This document shows positions 37,551 to 45,325 of a stretch of DNA of 64,000 nucleotides, piece after piece. The position numbers and the translations under genes are program-made. The notes below the pieces were generated by a model, which worked only from the letters and a program-made list of their open reading frames with translations, had not been told where the DNA came from and did no database searches. The stretch comes from Pedobacter fastidiosus (GTDB lineage: Bacteria; Bacteroidota; Bacteroidia; Sphingobacteriales; Sphingobacteriaceae), in assembly GCF_014306625.1 (NCBI RefSeq), contig NZ_JACRYL010000008.1:38976-102975 (forward strand), in the 5' to 3' direction. Numbering within the stretch: position 1 is the first letter of the stretch; every line of letters begins with the position of its first letter.

Positions 37551-37604
37551 GATGGATGATGTAGATGTGTGCTGGAATAAACCATCTCCATCTTACATCA
37601 TCCA
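37551..37604. repeat. CATCTTACATCAT repeat, copy B
   Basis: GATGGATGATGTA (37551-37563) is inverted against TACATCATCCAT downstream, with AGATG/CATCT as inner pairing. It separates the convergent sppA and lipoprotein genes and could act as a terminator. The right arm CCATCTCCATCTTACATCAT resembles copy A before pssA. Confidence 0.65.
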
Positions 37605-37611
37605 TTTCACA

Positions 37612-38241
37612 TTATTCAACTTGTTTCCATTCTGGATGGAGCGTTAAATAAGTTCCATTAACAGATACATTTTTTGGATGAACGGTTAGCGAAATACTTT
37701 TCCCTTTGAGAAATTCAAATCCAATTCCTTCAGCCTTCGAATCATAAACCATAATACTGTCTTTTGTCTCATTAAGATAAGTTGCGATACGAATCATACC
37801 TGGAAATTTCATTTTTGTATCATCCAAACTTCTACCTGTCCCAAAGTTATCTTGTGTTTTAAACTGATTTGATGTAATTCTAATCTGCTTAACATCTTTG
37901 CTTATTAAGGTTGTATCTTTATATGAAGAATAAATGGCGAGCTCATTTTTTTCATTTTCAGTAGAATCTTTACTATACCAAATCCCCCAAGCCTTTCCCA
38001 TGGCTGCATCTCCAGCATCTGGCCTACCCAACTTTTCGCCAACAAGTTCCATATTTTCACCAAGAGAAATTTCTCCTACTGATCTTCCCGGAACGATTAA
38101 ATACCTTTCATCAACAATTTTCCCTGGTCCAGATTCAATACTTGCAATCGAATCCACTTTAGTAGTATCGTTCGTTTTTGATGATTGGCAAGCAACTAAA
38201 CTTAGGCTTAATCCTAAAAGAATAATTTTTATAGATTTCAT
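37612..38241 (-). CDS. Hypothetical lipoprotein
   Basis: A 209-residue lipoprotein with a lipobox LVAC (Cys18). The mature part begins with a Ser/Thr-rich linker and contains VPGRSVGEISLGENMELVGEKLGRPD, which resembles short repeats seen in beta-rich periplasmic proteins. I recognise no named family. It is convergent with sppA and divergent from the polX-like gene. Confidence 0.72.
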   Translation of the reverse strand: MKSIKIILLGLSLSLVACQSSKTNDTTKVDSIASIESGPGKIVDERYLIVPGRSVGEISLGENMELVGEKLGRPDAGDAAMGKAWGIWYSKDSTENEKNELAIYSSYKDTTLISKDVKQIRITSNQFKTQDNFGTGRSLDDTKMKFPGMIRIATYLNETKDSIMVYDSKAEGIGFEFLKGKSISLTVHPKNVSVNGTYLTLHPEWKQVE

Positions 38242-38329
38242 ATTTAGAGAACAATGTTTTGCAAAAATTGTGTGCAGAATCTAATCACTAAATGAAGTTT
38301 TAATGCATTATTTTCTAATTTTACAGCTT

Positions 38330-40006
38330 ATGGAAAATAAAACCATCGCCCGTACTTTACGCCTACTTTCGCAGTTAATGGAACTGCACGATGAAAATCC
38401 TTTTAAAATTAAATCTATTGCCAATGCTTATTTTAAGGTTGATAAATTACCTTTTGCATTAAAGGATAAACCTGTTGATGAGATTGATAAAATTGAAGGG
38501 ATTGGCAAAGGCTTAGCATCTAAAATTATAGAGTTGCTTCAAACAGGCGAACTTAAAGAATTGAATGATATTATTGAGCAAACTCCTGAAGGGGTAATAG
38601 AAATGCTTGCCATTAAAGGCATCGGACCGAAAAAAATCTACATAATCTGGCGTACGCTTGGTATTGAAAGTATAGGCGAACTTTATTATGCCTGTAATGA
38701 AAATAGATTAATTGAAGCTAAAGGGTTTGGTTTAAAAACCCAGGAGGAAATTAAAAATGCGATTGAATTTAAACTCGCCGCGAACGGAAGATTTCTATAT
38801 GCGCAAGTAGAAGGATTTGCAAGTACGTTGTTTACGCAACTTTCTGCATGGCTGGTAAAAATAGATAATGATTCTTTACTTGGATTTGCTGGCCAATATC
38901 GCCGTTATTGCGAAATTATTGATGAACTGGAAATCGTTATCGGCGCAGAAAATTTAGAAGCTGTAATCGAAAATATACTTTCATTTGAGCCTCTATCCTT
39001 AATCCAAGCTGAAGATTCATTTATTGCAACAACCGAAGCTGGCTTTAGAGTAAAAATATATGTTGTCGAAAAATCGGCTTTTTATTTAGAGTGGTTTAAG
39101 CTAACCGGAAATCCTGATCATGTTGAAAAGGTTTTGAAATTAGCCGGAAATGGGCCTTTTTTAAATGAAATTGAGATATACAGAAAAGCAGGATTAGCAT
39201 TTATTGAACCAGAACTTCGAGAAGATTTTGATGAAATTGAGTTGGCAAAGGCAAATAAGCTTCCAAACCTAATTAAGTATGAAGATTTAAAAGGCAGTTT
39301 ACACAATCACTCTACTTGGTCTGATGGGGTTCATACTTTAGAACAAATGGCGGTTTATTGCAAAGAGAACTTAAATTTACAATACCTCGGAATTTGCGAT
39401 CACTCTAAAACAGCCGTTTATGCCAAAGGCTTAAACGAGCAACGTGTTTTCGGCCAGCATCAAGAAATTGAGGCTTTAAATGAAAAACTCGCTCCTTTCA
39501 AAATTTTTAAAGGGATAGAAAGCGATATTTTAAGCGATGGATCTTTAGATTATTCGGATGATATTCTAAAAACCTTCGATTTCGTTGTGGCATCGGTTCA
39601 CAGTAATTTAAGAATGGACGAAGCCAAAGCAACAGCCCGTTTATTAAAAGCCATAGAAAATCCTTATACAACAATTCTTGGTCACCCGACTGGAAGATTA
39701 TTATTGAGTCGTGCAGGTTATCCAATAGATTATAAAAAAATTATCGATGCTTGTGCTGAAAATAAGGTAGTTATAGAAATTAATGCAAATCCATTACGGT
39801 TGGATTTAGATTGGCGTTGGCATCGTTACGCTTTGGAAAAAGGCGTATTGCTTTCTGTAAATCCAGATGCACATAGAACGGAAGGATTTCATGATATGCA
39901 TTATGGCATTTTAGTTGCCCGAAAAGGCGGATTGAGTGCAGATAAATGTTTAAATGCATTTTCTTTGGAGGAAATAACGAATTACTTCAACTCTAAAAAA
40001 AGGTAG
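38330..40006 (+). CDS. polX: PolX-like protein with PHP domain; polymerase site degenerate
   Basis: A 558-residue protein from the ATG at 38330 (MENKTIARTLRLL). Helix-hairpin-helix segments (about 45-135: IEGIGKGLASKII and IKGIGPKKIYIIW) lead into a polymerase-beta-like domain and a PHP domain (about 320-558). The polymerase site looks damaged: the usual GS motif reads GQ (188-189), the metal-binding DxD reads E199-L-E201, and the third Asp position is Lys242. The PHP metal ligands are intact (H325, H327, CDHS, SVHSNL, GHPTGR, NPDAHR). It probably works as a PHP exonuclease or phosphoesterase in DNA repair rather than as a polymerase. Confidence 0.85.
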   Translation: MENKTIARTLRLLSQLMELHDENPFKIKSIANAYFKVDKLPFALKDKPVDEIDKIEGIGKGLASKIIELLQTGELKELNDIIEQTPEGVIEMLAIKGIGPKKIYIIWRTLGIESIGELYYACNENRLIEAKGFGLKTQEEIKNAIEFKLAANGRFLYAQVEGFASTLFTQLSAWLVKIDNDSLLGFAGQYRRYCEIIDELEIVIGAENLEAVIENILSFEPLSLIQAEDSFIATTEAGFRVKIYVVEKSAFYLEWFKLTGNPDHVEKVLKLAGNGPFLNEIEIYRKAGLAFIEPELREDFDEIELAKANKLPNLIKYEDLKGSLHNHSTWSDGVHTLEQMAVYCKENLNLQYLGICDHSKTAVYAKGLNEQRVFGQHQEIEALNEKLAPFKIFKGIESDILSDGSLDYSDDILKTFDFVVASVHSNLRMDEAKATARLLKAIENPYTTILGHPTGRLLLSRAGYPIDYKKIIDACAENKVVIEINANPLRLDLDWRWHRYALEKGVLLSVNPDAHRTEGFHDMHYGILVARKGGLSADKCLNAFSLEEITNYFNSKKR

Positions 40007-40073
40007 TCTTTTATTATTCTTAACTAGCCACGGAAATACAGAGAACACGGAATCAAATGCTTTTAACATTAAT

Positions 40074-40165
40074 TAACCACAGATAGAAGGGATAAACATA
40101 GACATGCTTTTGATAATATAATTCAACAGCCTAAATCTGTGTTTATCTGTGAAAAATCTGTGGTA
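40074..40165. repeat. CACAGAT repeat pair without a gene inside
   Basis: The left arm, TTAACCACAGAT with downstream GATAAACATAGAC (40074-40104), faces the right arm, AAATCTGTGTTTATCTGTG with AAAATCTGTGG (40133-40165). The two are separated by 28 bases, so this looks like the GxxExxY flanks with the gene removed. A related ACGG-type repeat precedes it (about 40027-40053). Confidence 0.75.
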
Positions 40166-40173
40166 AAAAACTA

Positions 40174-40181
40174 TAACTTTG
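40174..40181 (+). promoter_or_regulatory. Candidate -7 element for the DUF4254 gene
   Basis: TAACTTTG matches TAnnTTTG and ends 4 bases before the ATG at 40186. Transcription would begin at or close to the start codon. The expected -33 TTG is not obvious because the region is the CACAGAT repeat. Confidence 0.4.
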
Positions 40182-40185
40182 TGCC

Positions 40186-40788
40186 ATGATAAGTGAAATT
40201 GCCAACCGCATATTTAATCAAGCCATTACCGATTACCATAAGTTTGATGATATTGATCAACCTATAGAAAACCCATATGATGCTGAAAGTTTAGAGCATT
40301 TATTTTATGTAAAAAACTGGATTGATACTGCACAATGGCATATGGAAGATGTGGTGCGAAATCCGCAAATTGATCCAGTTGAAGGTTTAAGCTGGAAAAG
40401 AAGAATTGATGCTCAAAATCAGGTTCGTACTGATATGGTAGAATTTATTGATGGATATTTCTTAAATCTTTATCAAGGAATTTCTCCTTTGCCTGATGCT
40501 AAAATAAATACTGAAAGCCCGGCATGGGCAATTGATAGGCTTTCTATTTTAGCCTTGAAAATTTATCACATGAATGAGGAAGCCGAAAGACCAACCGCAT
40601 CTGTTGAGCATCGCGAACAATGCCAAACTAAGCTTAACATTCTTTTATCGCAACGCGATGATTTATCAAACAGTATAAATGAGTTATTGGCCGATATTGA
40701 AGCTGGAAAAAAATTCATGAAAGTGTACAAACAAATGAAAATGTATAACGATCCGAGTTTAAACCCGGTTTTGTATAATAAAGTGTAA
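40186..40788 (+). CDS. DUF4254 domain protein
   Basis: A 200-residue helical cytoplasmic protein. The block NPYDAESLEHLFYVKNWIDTAQWHMEDVVRNP is the core of DUF4254, a Bacteroidota family commonly next to glycosyltransferase family 9 genes, as it is here. This suggests a role in lipopolysaccharide or polysaccharide assembly, for example as a helper of the transferase. It is separated from the transferase gene by a REP-like palindrome. Confidence 0.85.
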   Translation: MISEIANRIFNQAITDYHKFDDIDQPIENPYDAESLEHLFYVKNWIDTAQWHMEDVVRNPQIDPVEGLSWKRRIDAQNQVRTDMVEFIDGYFLNLYQGISPLPDAKINTESPAWAIDRLSILALKIYHMNEEAERPTASVEHREQCQTKLNILLSQRDDLSNSINELLADIEAGKKFMKVYKQMKMYNDPSLNPVLYNKV

Positions 40789-40798
40789 ATCTGCAAAT

Positions 40799-40882
40799 CG
40801 TCATTGCGAGGTACGAAGCAATCTTAAAGCTATAGGTTTAAGATCGAGAGTAGTAGGGATTGCTTCGTTCCTCGCAATGACG
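40799..40882. repeat. REP-like palindromic element, copy 2
   Basis: The arms at 40799-40823 and 40858-40882 are 25 bases each, inverted, with a 34-base spacer. They match copy 1 (29354) at nearly all positions. It lies in the 110-base gap between DUF4254 and the glycosyltransferase gene. Confidence 0.85.
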
Positions 40883-40898
40883 GACCTTTCAAAATACC

Positions 40899-41927
40899 AT
40901 GACATCAACAGAAAAAATTATCGTTTTACGTTTTTCAGCCATGGGCGATGTTGCTATGGTGGCATCTGTTTTACGAGAATTTTCTGTTCAAAATCCTGCT
41001 GTTGAAATTTTCATGGTTAGTCGCGAGGCGTTTAAACCATTTTTTGATGGCATAAAAAATCTTACTTTCCATTCCATTCAACCAAAAACTATCCATAAAG
41101 GCATTTTTGGATTATTTAAACTATATAAGGAGTTAAAAAAATACAAGCCTAATGCCATTGCAGATTTACATGATAACTTAAGAAGCAGAGTACTTTCCTC
41201 CTTTTTCCGTTTATCTGGGATTAAAATTAAACGCATTGATAAAGGCAGAGCAGAGAAAAAAGCTTTAACACGAGAAACTAACAAAATATTTAAACCACTC
41301 CGCCAAACTGTAGAACGTTATGCCGATGTTTTTAAAGCATTGGGACTAAATATTAAACTCAATCATAAATTAATTAAATCAACAAAGGATCTTCCTCAAA
41401 AAGCCGAATTACTTTTTAGCAATAAATCAAAAAAAATAGGGATCTCTCCTTTTGCTCAACATATTTACAAAGTTTATCCTTTAGATAAAATGGAACAGGT
41501 GATTTCGGATTTAACTAAACTCGGATACCTAATTTTTATATTTGGAGGTGGAAAATCAGAGCAAGCAATAGCCGAAACTTGGGAAAAAAGGTACCCAAAT
41601 ACACATAATTTAATTGGCAATTTTAATTTATCGGAAGAATTAGCGATTATTTCAAACCTCGATTTAATGTTGAGCATGGATTCATCGGGAATGCACATGG
41701 CATCTTTAGAAGGCGTTCCAGTAGTTTCGATTTGGGGCCCGACACATCCATATGCAGGCTTTTTGGGTTATGGGCAATTAGAAAGTGATTGCATTCAGAT
41801 CGACAGCCCCAATCGCCCAAATTCTATTTATGGAAACAAACCCTGCATGTGTGGTGTTGATAGCTGTATGGACTTAATTAAGCCCGAAACTATAGTAAAT
41901 AAGATTAACGAAAAATTAAATGGCTAA
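40899..41927 (+). CDS. Glycosyltransferase family 9 (heptosyltransferase-like)
   Basis: A 342-residue peripheral membrane enzyme of the ADP-heptose:LPS heptosyltransferase family. The N-terminal domain begins IVLRFSAMGDVAMVASVLREF, a typical GT9 start. The nucleotide-sugar site contains DSSGMHMASLEGVPVVSIWGPTHP. The C-terminal KPCMCGVDSCM is a Cys cluster common in Bacteroidota members. The precise sugar transferred is unknown. The stop overlaps the next gene by 8 bases. Confidence 0.92.
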   Translation: MTSTEKIIVLRFSAMGDVAMVASVLREFSVQNPAVEIFMVSREAFKPFFDGIKNLTFHSIQPKTIHKGIFGLFKLYKELKKYKPNAIADLHDNLRSRVLSSFFRLSGIKIKRIDKGRAEKKALTRETNKIFKPLRQTVERYADVFKALGLNIKLNHKLIKSTKDLPQKAELLFSNKSKKIGISPFAQHIYKVYPLDKMEQVISDLTKLGYLIFIFGGGKSEQAIAETWEKRYPNTHNLIGNFNLSEELAIISNLDLMLSMDSSGMHMASLEGVPVVSIWGPTHPYAGFLGYGQLESDCIQIDSPNRPNSIYGNKPCMCGVDSCMDLIKPETIVNKINEKLNG

Positions 41928-42417
41928 GAATTTATTGCTGGTACGTCATGCAAAATCGGATTGGGGAAATTTAAATTTAAAGGATTTCGACAGACCGCTT
42001 AACAAACGAGGAAAAGAAAATGCACCAGAAATGGCTCAACGTTTGGTAAAGCGTGGATTCAAATTTGATTTGATGGTGAGTAGCCCTGCAAAAAGAGCAT
42101 TAACAACTGCTAAATATTTTGCTGAGGCCTATCAGGTTGGAGAAATTCAATTGGAGCCAAATATTTACGAGGCCAACACAACTACGCTTCTAAAAATTGT
42201 GAATGGATTAAGTAATGAAGCAGAAACCGTAATTTTATTTGGGCATAATGGAGGCTTAACTGATTTTGCCAACGAATTGTGCGATGGCGATATCTATAAT
42301 ATTCCAACTGCTGGAATGACGTTAATCTCTTTCCCTTTCGATTCTTGGGAAATGGTAAGCAGAGGAACTGGTGAACTTATTTTCTTTGATTTCCCTAAGA
42401 ATAATGATGAGGTTTAG
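41920..42417 (+). CDS. SixA-like histidine phosphatase
   Basis: A 165-residue cytoplasmic phosphatase of the histidine phosphatase superfamily. The catalytic motif LLLVRHAKSDWG is at the N-terminus, the second Arg is in SSPAKRALTTAKYF, and the second His is in ILFGHNGGLTDFAN. SixA-type proteins dephosphorylate Hpt proteins. An Hpt gene is in this window (34837), but a link is only a possibility. It overlaps the glycosyltransferase gene by 8 bases, so they are co-translated. Confidence 0.9.
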   Translation: MAKNLLLVRHAKSDWGNLNLKDFDRPLNKRGKENAPEMAQRLVKRGFKFDLMVSSPAKRALTTAKYFAEAYQVGEIQLEPNIYEANTTTLLKIVNGLSNEAETVILFGHNGGLTDFANELCDGDIYNIPTAGMTLISFPFDSWEMVSRGTGELIFFDFPKNNDEV

Positions 42418-42462
42418 GATTTTTGCTACGGAAACATGGAACGCACGGAAACTTGTTTTAAA

Positions 42463-42675
42463 ATGAGCGAGAATTTAATTGATTCGATTGGTAACACATT
42501 TTGGTATCTAATGTTCTTAACACCTCTTTTAACAGTTCCGCTTACTTTTAGGTTGAGTACAGGTAGCAAGACATATAAAATCATCATTGCAATTATATTA
42601 GCAGTAATTCTATCAACTGCATTCTATTTTATCAGCATGTCTATAATTTTAAGAGATGGTCTAGGACCGAGTTGA
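42463..42675 (+). CDS. Small putative membrane protein
   Basis: Starting at the ATG at 42463 gives 70 residues (MSENLIDSIGNTFWYLMFLT) with two hydrophobic helices separated by SGSKTYKI. An ATG at 42436 would add residues encoded by an ACGGAAA-type repeat. No family is recognised. It lies 45 bases after the SixA gene on the same strand. Confidence 0.45.
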   Translation: MSENLIDSIGNTFWYLMFLTPLLTVPLTFRLSTGSKTYKIIIAIILAVILSTAFYFISMSIILRDGLGPS

Positions 42676-43049
42676 TTTATAAGTCGAATTATATTTCCTT
42701 TGTTAATAAACCATGTTAGGTTTGCGCCCAGTCTCCCCCGCTGGCGGGGGAATAAAAGGGGTGGATTTTACCTAAGCAACTACTGTGTTAAATAAACCTG
42801 ATTGAAATGCAAAGCCCCAATGTTTTATTGGGCTTGGAATGTAAAGCAGGACTGAAAAATAAAAAGAACTACGAACGCATGTTTCCAAATAAAAATTAAA
42901 TCGTACCTCCAAAATCGTTATTTTAACTATCTTTGAAAATATAACAACGAAATCTGGCAATAGACATTTCGGTGAATTCATAACCTAAACTCCTCTGGTT
43001 ATTTCATAATTCGTATCGCCAGATAATTTATCCATTAATTTATCTGTAC
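42676..43049. other. Spacer with a GC-rich hairpin and a promoter-like motif
   Basis: This 374-base gap contains the hairpin TCCCCCG/CGGGGGA (42734-42751), unusually GC-rich for this genome, a hairpin CCCAAT/ATTGGG near 42815-42833, and a TATCTTTG -7-like motif at 42928-42935 about 115 bases before the DUF4290 gene. A 69-codon minus-strand frame here is not supported. Confidence 0.45.
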
Positions 43050-43742
43050 ATGAATTTTGATTATAATACTACACGTAGCCATTTAATTTTATCGGAATAT
43101 GGCCGTAACGTACAAAACATGGTGAAGTATATTTGCGAATTGCCCACCATTGAAGAACGTAATAAATATGCCCAAGCGGTTATTGACCTAATGGGATTTT
43201 TGCAACCACATTTACGTGATGTTGCTGATTTTAAGCATAAACTTTGGGATCATTTGCACATTATTTCTGGTTATCAGATTGATGTGGACAGTCCATATCC
43301 TAAGCCTTTAATTGAAAATGCTTATGTTAAACCTGAGCCTCTTTCCTATCCTCAGCAAAGAATTACCTATAAACATTACGGTAAAACTGTGGAAGTTTTG
43401 ATTGAAAAAGCTATGCGAGAGGAAAATCCAGAGCAGAAAAAAGCAATGGTACAGGGAATTGCAAACTTTATGAAGATGGCTTATGTTACTTGGAATAAGG
43501 ATAATGTAAGTGATGACACCATTATAAAAGATTTAAAATATCTTTCTGGCGGATTGTTATCTCTTGATGAAGGTGTAAATTTGGCTAAGGTTGAATTTAG
43601 AGCGCCAAATCCGCGTCAGAATAACAACAACAACCGCGGCGGAAGAACCAACAACAATAATAATAACGGCAAAAGCCGTCAGAATAATAGTAATAACAAT
43701 AATAACCGAAGACCAAATAACAATAATAAACCTAAATATTAA
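43050..43742 (+). CDS. DUF4290 domain protein with Asn-rich tail
   Basis: A 230-residue cytoplasmic protein. Residues 1-185 form the DUF4290 domain (MNFDYNTTRSHLILSEYGRN, VIDLMGFLQPHLRDVADFKHKLWDHL). The last 40 residues are a low-complexity tail of Asn, Arg and Gly, which is likely disordered and could bind RNA or self-associate. Function unknown. It precedes murA by about 93 bases, with a palindromic repeat between, a pairing often conserved in Bacteroidota. Confidence 0.88.
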   Translation: MNFDYNTTRSHLILSEYGRNVQNMVKYICELPTIEERNKYAQAVIDLMGFLQPHLRDVADFKHKLWDHLHIISGYQIDVDSPYPKPLIENAYVKPEPLSYPQQRITYKHYGKTVEVLIEKAMREENPEQKKAMVQGIANFMKMAYVTWNKDNVSDDTIIKDLKYLSGGLLSLDEGVNLAKVEFRAPNPRQNNNNNRGGRTNNNNNNGKSRQNNSNNNNNRRPNNNNKPKY

Positions 43743-43751
43743 TAATCATAA

Positions 43752-43810
43752 GTCTTTCTGAACTTGATTCAGAATCTTTAAGATAGATACTGAAATAAAT
43801 TCAGCACGAC
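43752..43810. repeat. Palindromic repeat with CTGAA/TTCAG arms
   Basis: Arms of 26 bases (43752-43777 and 43785-43810) are inverted and agree at about 20 positions, with a 7-base spacer. Each arm contains CTGAA and TTCAG. It fills most of the gap between DUF4290 and murA. Only one copy is in this window. Confidence 0.65.
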
Positions 43811-43835
43811 GAACTGGTTAGCAAAAGAAAAATAT

Positions 43836-45161
43836 ATGAACGCATTTGAAATAACAGGCGGAATTAAATTAAAGGGCGAAATTACTCCTCAAGGCGCCAA
43901 AAATGAAGCATTACAGATTTTATCAGCAGTGTTACTTACCGAACAGAAAATAACTGTTAGTAACATTCCAGACATTAAAGATGTAAACAAACTGATTGAA
44001 TTATTAGGCGATTTAGGTGTAACTGTTGAAAGAATTGACAAGGATACTTACAGCTTTGAGGCTAAAAATATTGATTTGAACTTCTTCGAATCGGAGACAT
44101 TTAAAGCTAAAGGTGGTGGTTTAAGAGGTTCGATTATGATTGTTGGACCACTTTTAGCACGTTTCGGTAGAGCGGCAATTCCAAAACCTGGTGGTGATAA
44201 AATTGGTCGTAGAAGATTGGATACGCATTTTATTGGTTTCGAAAAGTTAGGTGCTAAATTTGTTTATGACAGCAAAAAAGCTTTCTTTAATGTTGATGCT
44301 ACCGATTTAAAAGGTGCATATATTCTATTGGATGAGGCATCGGTAACTGGAACGGCGAACATTGTAATGGCAGCAGTTTTGGCGAAAGGTATTACTACAA
44401 TTTACAACGCTGCCTGTGAACCATATTTACAACAACTTTGCAAAATGCTTAACCGCATGGGCGCAAAAATTACGGGAATTGGTTCTAACTTGTTAACCAT
44501 AGAAGGGGTTAAAGTTTTAGGCGGTACAGAACACAGAATGTTGCCTGATATGATTGAGATTGGCTCTTTCATTGGAATGGCAGCAATGACAGAATCTGAA
44601 ATAACAATTAAAAATGTTTGTTATGATGAGCTTGGCGTAATTCCAGAGGTGTTTAAAAAACTTGGAATTAAATTAGAACGCAGAGGCGATGATATTTATG
44701 TTCCTTCTCAAAAGCATTACGAAATTGATACTTTTATTGATGGTTCAATTTTAACCATTGCCGATTCTCCTTGGCCGGGCTTTACGCCCGATTTATTAAG
44801 TATTGTTTTGGTTGTGGCTACACAGGCAAAAGGAAACGTTTTAATTCACCAGAAGATGTTTGAGAGCCGTTTATTCTTTGTGGATAAATTGATTGATATG
44901 GGTGCCCAAATTATTCTCTGCGATCCACACCGTGCCACGGTTAATGGTATTGATAAAAAATATAAACTTCGTGGTATCAGCATGACTTCTCCAGATATTA
45001 GAGCGGGTGTTTCTTTGTTAATTGCGGCTTTATCTGCTGAGGGAAAATCGACCATTTACAATATCGAACAAATAGAACGTGGTTACCAAGATATTGATAC
45101 CCGTTTACGTGCTTTAGGTGCTCAAATTAAACGTGTTAACGCTGATGCGCCAAGCCATTAA
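43836..45161 (+). CDS. murA: UDP-N-acetylglucosamine 1-carboxyvinyltransferase
   Basis: A 441-residue cytoplasmic enzyme for the first committed step of peptidoglycan synthesis, transferring enolpyruvate from PEP to UDP-GlcNAc. The signatures GAKNEALQILSAVLL, LRGSIMIVGPLLARFG and PDMIEIGSFIGMAA are intact. At the position of the reactive Cys115 of E. coli MurA (in PGGCAIG) this protein has Asp121 (PGGDKIG). That substitution is known to keep activity and to prevent fosfomycin alkylation, so intrinsic fosfomycin resistance is expected. A strong terminator follows. Confidence 0.95.
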   Translation: MNAFEITGGIKLKGEITPQGAKNEALQILSAVLLTEQKITVSNIPDIKDVNKLIELLGDLGVTVERIDKDTYSFEAKNIDLNFFESETFKAKGGGLRGSIMIVGPLLARFGRAAIPKPGGDKIGRRRLDTHFIGFEKLGAKFVYDSKKAFFNVDATDLKGAYILLDEASVTGTANIVMAAVLAKGITTIYNAACEPYLQQLCKMLNRMGAKITGIGSNLLTIEGVKVLGGTEHRMLPDMIEIGSFIGMAAMTESEITIKNVCYDELGVIPEVFKKLGIKLERRGDDIYVPSQKHYEIDTFIDGSILTIADSPWPGFTPDLLSIVLVVATQAKGNVLIHQKMFESRLFFVDKLIDMGAQIILCDPHRATVNGIDKKYKLRGISMTSPDIRAGVSLLIAALSAEGKSTIYNIEQIERGYQDIDTRLRALGAQIKRVNADAPSH

Positions 45162-45210
45162 TTTGAGTGAAAAGCTTAAAGATTGAAGCTTAAAGCGAAA
45201 ATAGCATATT

Positions 45211-45250
45211 GCAAAATCGCCCAAGTGAGAAATTGCTTGGGCGATTTTGC
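45211..45250. terminator. Bidirectional terminator between murA and ubiD
   Basis: A perfect 15-bp stem (GCAAAATCGCCCAAG at 45211-45225 and its complement at 45236-45250) with a 10-base loop. It lies between the convergent murA and ubiD genes and could stop transcription from both sides. Confidence 0.82.
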
Positions 45251-45325
45251 TTTGTATAATTACTGACGCGTTGGTTGCGGTAAAGGTATCTAGACGTTAA
45301 ATATGATTATTAATCTAAAAAATTA

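Noticed and set aside
42772..42981. 69-codon minus-strand frame
   Set aside because: It crosses the promoter-like region of the DUF4290 gene, resembles nothing and lies opposite the direction of all neighbours.
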